Below are positions 1 through 7,116 of a stretch of DNA of 43,778 bases, in pieces. A program made the translations under genes and the position numbers. Location: the NCBI GenBank assembly GCA_011065165.1, contig JAAKFF010000003.1, positions 1 to 43,778 of the forward strand. The letters are read 5' to 3'. The stretch's first letter is position 1; each line of letters starts with the position of its first letter. Origin of the DNA: Chlamydiota bacterium. Lineage in GTDB: Bacteria; Chlamydiota; Chlamydiia; Chlamydiales; Simkaniaceae. The notes beneath the pieces are model-generated. The model saw only the letters and a program-made list of their open reading frames with translations, made no database searches and was not told the origin of the DNA.

Positions 1-126
1 CCTAAGAGCGGCACCAAAATTGAAGAGAGCGGTTTCCTCTTCCATGTACTCTCATCCGATGAAAGCCGCGTCCGCCGCGTCTATATCCGACGTTTAAAAG
101 CGAAAAAGAAGAGGAAGAATGAGTGA
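1..126 (+). CDS. C-terminal end of a CNNM/CorC (hemolysin-like) membrane protein, partial
   Basis: The reading frame is open from the first base and stops at TGA 124-126. Its last 41 residues contain a G-x-K-I-E-E-S-G-F-x-F-x-V run followed by R-R-V-Y-I-R-R. That is the pattern of the CorC_HlyC (transporter-associated) domain closing CNNM/TlyC-type proteins, which are implicated in Mg2+/cation handling at the inner membrane. A lysine/arginine-rich tail follows. The stop overlaps the ATG of the next gene by 8 bp, and that gene is the same family, so this is a tandem paralogue pair as in Chlamydia (the CT256-CT257 arrangement, from memory). Only the tail is visible, so the N-terminal membrane part is inferred. 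Confidence 0.72.
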   Translation, partial: PKSGTKIEESGFLFHVLSSDESRVRRVYIRRLKAKKKRKNE

Positions 127-1345
127 CTGGGTCTTCTTTCTAATTCTCCTCATCGCCTCCCTCATCGTGCAGGGTTTCTACTCGATGCTAGAGATGGCCT
201 GCGTCTCCTTCAACCGTGTTCGTCTTCAATACTATGTTTCTCAAAAAAGTAGACGAGCAAAATGGCTCAGCTCGCTCCTGAACAATCCAATCCGCCTCTT
301 TGGAACGACCCTTATCGGTGTCAATGCCGCCATGCAGTTTGGATCAGAATGTTCACGCCGACTCTACTCTTCGTTAGATATCAACCCAGATTTGGCACCA
401 ATAACGCAGGTGATTTTGGTGTTGATTTTTGCCGAACTGGCCCCCATGTTCGCAGCGCGCCGCTATGCAGAACACGTTACGATGTTGGGAATCCCCATTC
501 TCTACCTAACCTCGATCGTTATGAGGCCATTGGTCTTCATTCTCGATCTGATCTGTCGCTTCATTAATCGCCTATTTGGAGTGAAAACATCGCCGGGTCT
601 CTACTTGACCAGGGAAGAGCTCCAAAAGGCGCTTGAAGAGCGCGAGGAGACCCCTAAACAAGAGTTCGATCCCATCTTAGCAAACATCTTTTCCCTAAAA
701 ACAAAAACCGCCAGAGATCTGATGGATCCCTTAGCCGAGATGAAATCTATCTCTAGCGATGCGACAGTCGGCGATCTTAAAGGGCTGCTGGGTCTCCAGG
801 TCTTTCCCTTCGTTCCAGTTTACCACCACAATCGAGAGAACATCGTCGCCATCGCATACCCTCGCGACATGCTTCGACTCTCCGATGAGATCCCCCTTCG
901 AGCCTACTCCCGTTCACCCTGGTTCATCACCGAAAAGAACTCAATTCTGGAGATTATGAAAGAGTTTCGCCTCAATAACCAGAGTCTTGCCATCGTTCTG
1001 AGTGATCAAGGAAACGCCGTAGGGACCCTCATGCTCGATGCCATTGTAGATGAGATTTTTGGTCAGCGCGACGACTGGATCTCATTTGGGGAGTATGCTC
1101 CAGAGAAGCGTAAGATCCTTATCGATCGATCCTTTCCAGGGGAGACACGGGTGAATGATATCAATCGATGGCTCAAAATCGACCTCCCCGCGGAAGATGA
1201 TGAGACCCTCGAAGAGCTCATGGAACGCCATCTTGCACACCACATAGTTAAAGGCGAGAGCGTCCGGCTTAAGGGATTTGAGCTCTCCGTTGAAGAGAGC
1301 TCACTCATAGCTGGACCGACCATCCTCATCCGCTCCCTAAATTGA
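119..1345 (+). CDS. CNNM-domain / CBS-pair / CorC_HlyC membrane protein
   Basis: This 408-residue protein has the normal length of a CNNM/CorC (TlyC-like) protein. Residues 1-150 hold several hydrophobic segments of the DUF21/CNNM transmembrane domain, beginning VFFLILLIASLIVQGFY and including a VILVLIFAELAPMFAARR stretch. Residues about 205-320 form a CBS pair opening with ARDLMDPLAEM. The C-terminus from about 325 resembles the CorC_HlyC domain and ends ILIRSLN. The family is linked to Mg2+ efflux or cation homeostasis; the old hemolysin label is not informative. The start codon overlaps the upstream paralogue by 8 bp, indicating translational coupling. The last 13 bases and stop also form the beginning of the 111-bp repeat that recurs at 4044. 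Confidence 0.88.
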   Translation: MSDWVFFLILLIASLIVQGFYSMLEMACVSFNRVRLQYYVSQKSRRAKWLSSLLNNPIRLFGTTLIGVNAAMQFGSECSRRLYSSLDINPDLAPITQVILVLIFAELAPMFAARRYAEHVTMLGIPILYLTSIVMRPLVFILDLICRFINRLFGVKTSPGLYLTREELQKALEEREETPKQEFDPILANIFSLKTKTARDLMDPLAEMKSISSDATVGDLKGLLGLQVFPFVPVYHHNRENIVAIAYPRDMLRLSDEIPLRAYSRSPWFITEKNSILEIMKEFRLNNQSLAIVLSDQGNAVGTLMLDAIVDEIFGQRDDWISFGEYAPEKRKILIDRSFPGETRVNDINRWLKIDLPAEDDETLEELMERHLAHHIVKGESVRLKGFELSVEESSLIAGPTILIRSLN

Positions 1346-1443
1346 TATTGATTCTTTACAGGTAATGCTCTAACTTGGCTGTAAATTTCCCGATAAAGGA
1401 GTTGTCATGACAATCCCTAGAATAATAATAAATCATGTTTTGG
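1333..1443 (+). repeat. 111-bp direct repeat, left copy (flanks Fic island)
   Basis: This segment aligns without gaps to 4044-4154, with about 11 differences counted by eye (roughly 90% identical). It begins in the last codons of the CNNM gene (CTCCCTAAATTGATATTG), runs through the leader and Shine-Dalgarno site AAAGGAG, and ends in codon 12 of a small ORF. The right copy leads into an intact gene, while this one leads into a truncated version. The two copies bracket the 2.6-kb accessory island. Confidence 0.85.
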
Positions 1444-1481
1444 ATCTCAGTACAGGACATTTTTTTTTAGCCTCCTCATGA
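1407..1481 (+). pseudogene. Truncated copy of the small gene at 4118
   Basis: An ATG with a good Shine-Dalgarno site (AAAGGAG) starts a 24-codon frame beginning MTIPRIIINHVLD. It matches the N-terminus of the 89-residue product at 4118-4387 (MTIPGVVINHVLG) and then diverges abruptly after residue 12, stopping at 1479-1481. I read it as the 5' fragment left at the island's left boundary. A remnant of an old tandem duplication would look similar. There is nothing to suggest it is functional. Confidence 0.6.
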
Positions 1482-1627
1482 CGTACTCTTCTTCATACTA
1501 ATATTCAATAACTTAATCAAATTGCAAAAATTATTAAGCTTCCTTTGGTTTTTCACTGCATGAATAAGACCGATCGAACGACTACTGAGTTCTTGCCCTT
1601 TCTGCTTTTTAGGAAAACTCTGGCTTT
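1482..1627. other. A+T-rich gap with no recognised gene
   Basis: This is the sequence between the truncated 5' fragment and the end of the Fic gene. It is A+T-rich, with T-runs near 1458-1466 and no open frame of useful length on either strand. I see no convincing terminator hairpin for the Fic gene here. Confidence 0.5.
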
Positions 1628-2608
1628 TTAGTTTGGGGGAAGCTGAAGAAACATATTGTAGTACTTTGAATATCCTGTGCCCGGAGGAGCTATTGAACGT
1701 GCTCCTTTGGATCGTAGAAAAAGAGCGATATCTCTATCTCCCAACGCAACAGCTACTTGAAAAGGTGTTAATCCACTTTTGTCGACCCTATCTACCTTAG
1801 CCCCCCACTTCACTAATAACTTCAAAATTTCTAGTTTTTTTCGAGTGTCTAACTTGGCCTTAATAATAAGCTGAAGTGGATGATGACCATTTCCTGTAAC
1901 GCGATTCGGGTCTTCTCCATTTCTCAATAATGCTTGTATCTTAGCAACACCCTTTGAGCCTCTCATATAGGGTCTATAAAAATTGTCTTGAAGCAAAGCG
2001 TTCAAGTTCGGATCTGCTGCTCCTAGATCCTTCATGAAACAGACCAGAGGCTCATAGTTACCTTTATCCGCAGCTTGCAATGCTTGGATATACAGTTTGC
2101 GAGCCTCTCCTTCACTTTGCAAATTTTCTGGCCAAAATGGATGTGGACATTTCCACGCAAGAAGACATCGGTCTGCAACTAATCTAGAAAAACGACCGTT
2201 GCCGTTCTCAAATGGATGAATTTGAACGAGACGATGGTGAATTCTTGCACTTTTCTCTAAAAAAGTTAATTCTATAGGTTCAGTTGACCACGAAACCACT
2301 TCTTCGCAAAGCTCCGTTATCTGTGAAGGAATTAAACCCGGAGTCACACCTATTGAGGTAACAGATTTTCTTTGTTTTCCAGCCCAAGCCCAAACCTTTC
2401 CAAACATAGAACGATGAATGGCTTGAAGCTCTCCATAATGAAACCAAATAGAAATGTCCTGAAGAGGTATGCGAAGATATTTTCTCTGAGCATGAGAAAT
2501 ATTTTCGGCTTCTACACGATTGAGATCTTTCATATTTTGCACCCAGGAAATGAGAAGATCACTGCTATCAGATATTGGAGTTGCATCCTCTGGAAATTTA
2601 AAATGCAT
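1628..2608 (-). CDS. Fic-domain protein with C-terminal ankyrin repeats (mobile mystery protein B type)
   Basis: This 326-residue protein has a Fic domain at residues about 25-195. The active-site loop HPFENGNGRFSR at 131-142 keeps the catalytic His, the GNGR phosphate-binding run and the final Arg. Fic proteins usually AMPylate, or otherwise transfer a phosphate-containing group to, target hydroxyls. The N-terminal half (HRSMFGKVWAWAGKQR, then a SIGV and IP motif) resembles the family annotated as mobile mystery protein B, which always accompanies an XRE partner. That partner is the gene just upstream, 9 bp away, with the same orientation. Residues about 215-310 form about three ankyrin-like repeats (NGHHPLQLIIKAK; SGLTPFQVAVALGDRDIALFL). 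Ankyrin repeats are not a usual part of mystery protein B. No clear class I-III inhibitory (S/T)xxxE(G/N) motif was recognised. It could be a toxin controlled by the partner, or a host-directed effector. Confidence 0.87.
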   Translation of the reverse strand: MHFKFPEDATPISDSSDLLISWVQNMKDLNRVEAENISHAQRKYLRIPLQDISIWFHYGELQAIHRSMFGKVWAWAGKQRKSVTSIGVTPGLIPSQITELCEEVVSWSTEPIELTFLEKSARIHHRLVQIHPFENGNGRFSRLVADRCLLAWKCPHPFWPENLQSEGEARKLYIQALQAADKGNYEPLVCFMKDLGAADPNLNALLQDNFYRPYMRGSKGVAKIQALLRNGEDPNRVTGNGHHPLQLIIKAKLDTRKKLEILKLLVKWGAKVDRVDKSGLTPFQVAVALGDRDIALFLRSKGARSIAPPGTGYSKYYNMFLQLPPN

Positions 2609-2617
2609 GAAAATTCT

Positions 2618-3079
2618 CTATTCCTCCCAAAGTTCTGAGCCCGGACCTTGTAACAATCGATCTTCTTCCTGCGTTAGTAACTCTCTAACTAACTTAGAAT
2701 CGGGCTCCTGCTCTTCCAGATTCATCGTTCCCTTCAAGTAACGCATGTGATTCTCAGCCTGCTTTCTCGCCTGTCTACGTCGGATCGCATCAACAGACTC
2801 TACTAGCATAGGAACCACCACAAGATCGCAAAATAAAGCGTGCAGAATTTTATTGAGGGTAAATAAGTTCGCATTCTTTTCCCCATTTTCAATCCGAGAA
2901 ACCGTCGATTGAGGTACACCAGCTCTCCGACTTAAAATCTTTTGAGACATCCTCAACTGAGTACGGATCATTTTGATCAAGGGTCCGATAGAAAGTCCTC
3001 TAGAGGACTCCTTTGCTTTTCTCGCCACTTGCATAACCTCTTCAATAAGAAGCTTTTCTGAAGAACTAAACGATCCCAT
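2618..3079 (-). CDS. XRE-family HTH regulator (mobile mystery protein A type)
   Basis: This is a 153-residue cytoplasmic DNA-binding protein. A Cro/C1 helix-turn-helix spans residues about 33-90 and includes the recognition segment RAGVPQSTVSRIENGEKN. After it come CDLVVVPML, an arginine-rich RRRQARKQAE stretch, a TMNLEEQ motif, and a C-terminus ending ELWEE. This layout matches mobile mystery protein A, the invariable neighbour of Fic-type mystery protein B. The pair has been noted on plasmids and in mobile regions. The ATG at 3079 has an AAGG site 9-12 bases upstream. Dyad sequences immediately upstream (3103-3182) suggest that it represses its own promoter. It may act as the antitoxin or repressor of the downstream Fic gene, although protein-protein neutralisation is untested. 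Confidence 0.82.
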   Translation of the reverse strand: MGSFSSSEKLLIEEVMQVARKAKESSRGLSIGPLIKMIRTQLRMSQKILSRRAGVPQSTVSRIENGEKNANLFTLNKILHALFCDLVVVPMLVESVDAIRRRQARKQAENHMRYLKGTMNLEEQEPDSKLVRELLTQEEDRLLQGPGSELWEE

Positions 3080-3102
3080 CTGTCAAACCTTTTTTCTTTA
3101 AG

Positions 3103-3182
3103 ATAGCATAAATGCTATTTAAATCAATGATTTAATGCCAATAGAGCATATTATTTATAGTTTCCTATAGTACGAATGCTAT
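3103..3182 (-). promoter_or_regulatory. Operator cluster upstream of the XRE gene
   Basis: Three dyads lie upstream of the regulator's ATG. ATAGCAT-AA-ATGCTAT at 3103-3118 is a perfect 7-2-7 dyad. TTAAATCA-A-TGATTTAA at 3119-3135 is a perfect 8-1-8 dyad. ATAGTAC-GA-ATGCTAT at 3167-3182 is the same 7-2-7 architecture with two mismatches in one half. The first and third are 64 bp apart, close to six helical turns. A possible -35 element TTGGCA (minus strand, 3137-3142) lies among them. Autoregulation by the XRE protein is inferred from position. Confidence 0.55.
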
Positions 3183-3251
3183 TTTAAAAACTTCATTGAA
3201 AGGTTCTGAATGTGTTTCTCCACCCCATTTAGCAAGAGTAAGAAGATAGAA

Positions 3252-3877
3252 AGGGTGGGGTTTACTTATAGATCCGCCCTGGATGCAATCCCCGCTGCCC
3301 CTTTGAGCTTCAATCCGCTATGAGTGTCTCTTCAAATTCATTCCCACACCTATAGAAGATATCTTTTCCCCTAATAAGATTTCTTCGGCCTGCGCAACTC
3401 TATAAGTTGACTCCTGCCTCCAGAAAAACTTCTTAGGGAAAAACCTTAGCTTCTGCTGTGGAAAGCAACTTAAAGAGACCCTCTGTAAAATCACTTCTCC
3501 CTCGGGGGCCCGTACCGTTAGTACTGATGCCCCCTCGTTCGAATCGATTTTCCAGTAGCGCCTTGAAGCCATCGACTGCTCCAGCCACCCATTTACCAAA
3601 CTTTCAGTTTGGTATGGCTGTTCTTTCGCAGGACAATTCTAAAATGGCCTCAATGGTTGTACTGCGGAGGGAGATCCATCCCAAACGAAGTTTGACGGAT
3701 GGGCGAGCGTAGCAGCCCGCGGCTTCAAGGCGCTAGAGGAAAAGTGATCCGAAGGAGTGGGGCGACAGTACTGAAGGTACGGACCCCCGACGGAGGGGCG
3801 CTTTGGCTCAGCGGATTGAAGCTCAAAGGGGCAGCAGGGGATGCAATCCCCGACGGATCTATAAGTAAACCCCACCC
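3252..3877. repeat. 626-bp foldback (long imperfect inverted repeat) element
   Basis: The outer 65-70 bases are nearly exact inverted copies. GGGTGGGGTTTACTTATAG at 3254 reappears as its reverse complement ending at about 3876, and CTTTGAGCTTCAATCCGCT is likewise shared. The homology continues inward at lower identity (for example AGCGCCTTGAAGCC near 3556 against GGCTTCAAGGCGCT near 3721) to a centre near 3645, so nearly all the element is two opposed arms. The left arm carries an extra block of about 160 bp (about 3320-3480). Short frames on each strand encode the same SSSALKP peptide in antisense fashion, so I regard them as by-products of the repeat. No transposase and no clear target-site duplication are seen. 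It may be a MITE-like element. Confidence 0.72.
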
Positions 3878-3892
3878 TATATTTCTAAGGTT

Positions 3893-3959
3893 CTTGACTA
3901 GCAAAACAACAGATTCCTGTTCGTTTTTCTAATAAATTCCTCAACAGAACCTAGTCAAG
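3893..3959. repeat. Spaced 9-bp inverted repeat
   Basis: CTTGACTAG at 3893-3901 and its exact reverse complement CTAGTCAAG at 3951-3959 are separated by 49 bases. They lie between the foldback element and the right copy of the direct repeat. There is no U-tract, so terminator function is unlikely. The site could be part of the island boundary. Confidence 0.35.
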
Positions 3960-4043
3960 AGTTCTCTTTTTTTGACATGATTACTAATTTCTCCAATTCT
4001 ATATCCTCTCGACAAATTCAGGACTTTTTCATTTTGCCCTACA

Positions 4044-4154
4044 CTCCCTAAATTGATATTGATTCTTTTTAGGTAACGCTTTAACCTGGATGCAAATTTC
4101 CCGATAAAGGAGGTGTCATGACAATCCCTGGAGTAGTAATAAATCATGTTTTGG
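4044..4154 (+). repeat. 111-bp direct repeat, right copy (flanks Fic island)
   Basis: This is the counterpart of 1333-1443. It includes the same stop-codon context of the CNNM gene (CTCCCTAAATTGATATTG), although here no CNNM frame precedes it. It continues into the ribosome binding site AAAGGAGGT and the first 12 codons of the intact small gene at 4118. This copy therefore gives the native 3' side of the junction. Confidence 0.85.
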
Positions 4155-4387
4155 GTAGTAAAATCTATGCAGAACTAAAGAAAAAAACTGGCTCTGATTT
4201 GAACGATGATGAACTCATAGCGCAGCTGTTTAATGAGACGGGGAAACAGTTTGAAGTGAAAGGGAAATCTTTTAATTTCAAGATAGAGTTTAGTTGCAAT
4301 GGGAACAGTATCCCTTCTTCAGTCTGCTTTTTGATCAATAACGGTGAAAAACTGCTTCGCAAGACTGAAATAATTCCCTCAGAATGA
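4118..4387 (+). CDS. Small hypothetical protein (89 residues)
   Basis: The frame has a strong Shine-Dalgarno sequence (AAAGGAGGT, 5 bases before ATG) and codes for an 89-residue soluble protein rich in Lys, Glu and Asn, with no signal peptide or membrane segment. I do not recognise the family. A central DLNDDELIAQLFNETGK stretch looks helical, and the second half (FNFKIEFSCNGNSIPSSVCFLINN) looks like beta strands. It converges with the cysteine desulfurase gene, overlapping its stop by 9 bp. The duplicated start at 1407 supports it as a real gene that was once adjacent to the CNNM gene. Confidence 0.6.
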   Translation: MTIPGVVINHVLGSKIYAELKKKTGSDLNDDELIAQLFNETGKQFEVKGKSFNFKIEFSCNGNSIPSSVCFLINNGEKLLRKTEIIPSE

Positions 4388-5479
4388 CTTAAGCTTTCGT
4401 GCACATGCGGCGATGATTTCGGCGCCCCTTTTGATCTCCTCTTCACTATTCATTCTGCTAAATGAGAAGCGGACAGAGCAGCTGGCGCGCTCTTTAGAGA
4501 GGCCCATCGCCATCAGTGCCCTAGAGGGCTCCAACGCTCCAGAAGAGCAAGCAGAAGTGCTTGAAGCTGCAACTTTTGCCATATCTAGAGCGATAATGAG
4601 AGACTCATTGTCAACATGGGGGAAGTAGATGTTGCTTGTGTTGCCTATCCGCTCTTCACCACCATTAATTTCGATCTCGGGAAGCAGTTTTTTTAGCTGC
4701 ACTTCGAAGAGATCTCGGAGAGCCTTAACTCTGCTGTAGACCTCATCATTTAAAAGAGAGAGCGCACCTGCCATCCCAACGATGGCTGGAAGGTTTTCAG
4801 TCCCACTGCGGAGCTTGCGCTCTTGCCCTCCTCCTACGAAGAGAGGAGTGAGCTGTAACCCTGAACGGACATAAGCGAAGCCGACACCCTGAGGACCATG
4901 AAACTTGTGGGCAGAAAATCCCATCCCCACCACTCCCTCAGGAATCGTGATCGCCTCTTTGCCAAGAAGCGCCACGCCATCGATGATGAGAGGAACCTTT
5001 GCAGCTTTGGCAACGCTAGCAATCCCTTTAAGGTCAATTTTATGGCCCGTTTCGGCGTTGGCAGCAGAGAGGACGATCAGCTTGCTCTCGGGGCGCAGAG
5101 CCTTCTGGAGAGTCTCCGGCGTTGCAAGCTTCAAAAAGGTGACCTCTGCGCCACTCTTACGCAGCTCAAGAAGCGTTCCATATAGGCAGGGATGGTCGAT
5201 CTCGCTTCCGATGATATGAAGGCCAGGATCGTCGACCAAGCCGCGGATTAGCAAGGTCATCGCTTCGGTGCCACTTGAAGTAAAGAGAATTTCTGAGGAT
5301 CTCACTCCAAGAAAATCAGCAACACTCTTCCGCGCCTCTGCGAGGATTTTTTTAGCCTCCTGCCCCAAAGAGTGAATGCTTGAGGGGTTGTGTGGAGGCG
5401 CCGCAAGTTCCTGAGCTATCGCTTCAATCACTTGGGGATCTACTGGAGTTGTCGCATTGTTATCAAAGTAAAGTGTCAT
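4379..5479 (-). CDS. NifS/IscS-like cysteine desulfurase
   Basis: This class V PLP-dependent aminotransferase removes sulfur from cysteine for Fe-S cluster or thio-cofactor assembly in the cytoplasm. The N-terminus MTLYFDNNATTPVDP is typical of the family, so I start at 5479 rather than at the longer in-frame ATG at 5554. The product is 366 residues. The PLP lysine lies in GFSAHKFHGPQGVG, and the sulfur-accepting cysteine lies in the loop SSTSACSSGALEPSRAL. The start overlaps the PP2C gene end by 17 bp, so the two are translationally coupled. Chlamydiae carry a NifS homologue beside a PP2C gene and CNNM genes (CT256-CT259 order, from memory), which this region reproduces around the inserted island. 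Confidence 0.9.
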   Translation of the reverse strand: MTLYFDNNATTPVDPQVIEAIAQELAAPPHNPSSIHSLGQEAKKILAEARKSVADFLGVRSSEILFTSSGTEAMTLLIRGLVDDPGLHIIGSEIDHPCLYGTLLELRKSGAEVTFLKLATPETLQKALRPESKLIVLSAANAETGHKIDLKGIASVAKAAKVPLIIDGVALLGKEAITIPEGVVGMGFSAHKFHGPQGVGFAYVRSGLQLTPLFVGGGQERKLRSGTENLPAIVGMAGALSLLNDEVYSRVKALRDLFEVQLKKLLPEIEINGGEERIGNTSNIYFPHVDNESLIIALDMAKVAASSTSACSSGALEPSRALMAMGLSKERASCSVRFSFSRMNSEEEIKRGAEIIAACARKLKSF

Positions 5480-6251
5480 GCTCTTGTTTTGAGACTTTAA
5501 CCATGAGAACGGTAACATTATCTTGCCCCCCTTCTTCATTCGCCCTTTTAACAAGGCTACTAGAGGCGCTGCTCAAGTCAGGAGAGTGACTCAAGATATT
5601 CCCGATCTCATCATCCCTCACCTGGTCTGTGAGGCCGTCTGTACACATCAAGTATATATCATCAGGGGTTACCGGGGCAATATGGATTTCCGCTTCCACC
5701 TCGCTCTGCGTACCGATAGCGCGTGTTAAGACATTTTTATAGGGATATTTTATCGCATCACCCTCTACCACTTGACCTTGGGCGATCAGCTGGTTCTTTA
5801 GGGAGTGGTCCTCAGTTAGCTGCTTCAAAACACCCTTTCGATAGCGGTAGATGCGGCTATCGCCTACATGGCCATAGATGATAGAGTGTTCATGGAAGAG
5901 GAGGGTACAGAGAGTGGTTCCCATGCCTTTGCACGCCACCCTCTTCTGGCCGAGATGATGGACCCAGCTATTTGCATTCTCAATGCATAGACGACTGAAA
6001 GAGGAGAGTTCAAAAATATTCAAATTTTCATCTGACATCATGAAGCGCTCTTTTATGGAGGTGCATACGAAACCGACAGCTTCTTTTGCAGCGATCTCTC
6101 CCGCCTTATGCCCCCCCATTCCATCAGCGAGAACGAAAAGGCCATGCTCCTCCACCATTCGCAGAGCATCTTCATTATTGCCGCGAACAAGGCCAACATC
6201 CGAAATTCCACAAGAGCTAAGCTTGAAAGCGCAAGGATTCCTGAGACCCAT
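5463..6251 (-). CDS. PP2C-family serine/threonine phosphatase
   Basis: This 262-residue metal-dependent phosphatase probably reverses Ser/Thr phosphorylation by Hanks-type kinases. The full PP2C motif series is visible: SDVGLVRGNNEDA, LADGMGGHKAGE (metal-binding Asp and the GG turn), HVGDSRIYRYRKG, CTDGLTDQV and EGGQDNVTVLMV. I choose the ATG at 6251 because TTGAGGT lies 6 bases upstream and the family begins here. An in-frame GTG at 6290 would add 13 residues. It lies 7 bp after the CPBP gene and overlaps the NifS gene, so it belongs to the same transcription unit. Confidence 0.9.
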   Translation of the reverse strand: MGLRNPCAFKLSSCGISDVGLVRGNNEDALRMVEEHGLFVLADGMGGHKAGEIAAKEAVGFVCTSIKERFMMSDENLNIFELSSFSRLCIENANSWVHHLGQKRVACKGMGTTLCTLLFHEHSIIYGHVGDSRIYRYRKGVLKQLTEDHSLKNQLIAQGQVVEGDAIKYPYKNVLTRAIGTQSEVEAEIHIAPVTPDDIYLMCTDGLTDQVRDDEIGNILSHSPDLSSASSSLVKRANEEGGQDNVTVLMVKVSKQEHDTLL

Positions 6252-6258
6252 CCAAACC

Positions 6259-7113
6259 TCAACTTGAAAATAAAAATATACGAATAACACTAATCGAATT
6301 GAATGTCATGTGTAAAGCAATGGGAGCGATCAATGAAGATTGCCGTTCATAGAGAAAGCCAAGATAGAGCGATAGGACAAAGAGAGAGGAGAGAATGGGG
6401 AAATTACTCACACCTTGAGAGGGGGAGAAATGGAATAGAGAGAAGATAAGAGCAGAGAGAAGGAGAGCTCCTCTAAAACCGAGTTTCTGTTTGAGATAGG
6501 TTAAGAGAAGACCGCGAAAGACAATCTCTTCGATGATTGGTGCGACGATGACTGCAGAGAAGAGTGCGATAGAGAAGAGAAAGGGCGCTTCTGAAGCCAT
6601 CTTTAGAAAGCGGATAGCGACCTGTTCAATACCGATCACACCTGTTAAGAGATAGGTGATAAATTCGACGCTAAAACTCACCAGAGCGACAAGAGGAAAC
6701 GCAACAATCCAGGTCGCTACACCTAACCCAAAATCTTCAAGTAGACAGGTGAGACGGAGACGTTTAGGGTGGATCACAATGCGCCCTATCGTCTCTCGAT
6801 CCTGAATCGAGGAGAAGAGGAAGAGATAGACGATACTAATTGTCAGAGAGAGCACTTGAAAAATTGTCATGAGGAGGGCGGGAGAGTCGCGCAGGTACTC
6901 TCTAAGAGGAGCACTGATCAGCCAGAGACCTATAGGGGCAGCAAAGAAAAAAAGGAGAAGATAGCCTATGAACCCCAAGAGTGGGTATTTAATTCTCAGG
7001 ACGGGGCGGGGAAGCTCTTTAATTCGAAAAAAATGCAGCTTCTGGGCGATCCACGAGACGATAACCACAAAAGCGGCGAGCATACTAAAAGTGCTAAAGA
7101 ACGCTTCTTGCAT
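6259..7113 (-). CDS. CPBP-family (CAAX-like) intramembrane metalloprotease
   Basis: This polytopic membrane protein of 284 residues has about eight hydrophobic segments. The glutamate signature EEIVFRG lies near residues 195-201, followed by SLFHFSPSQG and HMTFNSIS, whose histidines complete the Abi/CPBP active site. The family includes prenyl-protein (CAAX) proteases and many proteins of unknown substrate. The first in-frame codon, TTG at 7116, directly follows the lipoprotein stop; the ATG one codon later is the likelier start. It is in an operon with the lipoprotein upstream and PP2C downstream. The substrate is unknown. Confidence 0.83.
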   Translation of the reverse strand: MQEAFFSTFSMLAAFVVIVSWIAQKLHFFRIKELPRPVLRIKYPLLGFIGYLLLFFFAAPIGLWLISAPLREYLRDSPALLMTIFQVLSLTISIVYLFLFSSIQDRETIGRIVIHPKRLRLTCLLEDFGLGVATWIVAFPLVALVSFSVEFITYLLTGVIGIEQVAIRFLKMASEAPFLFSIALFSAVIVAPIIEEIVFRGLLLTYLKQKLGFRGALLLSALIFSLFHFSPSQGVSNFPILSSLFVLSLYLGFLYERQSSLIAPIALHMTFNSISVIRIFLFSS

Positions 7114-7116
7114 CAA

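Noticed and set aside
3318-3875. Several 78-93 codon frames on both strands inside the foldback element
   Set aside because: They encode mirror-image versions of the same peptide because the two arms are inverted copies. They lack ribosome binding sites and resemble no family.
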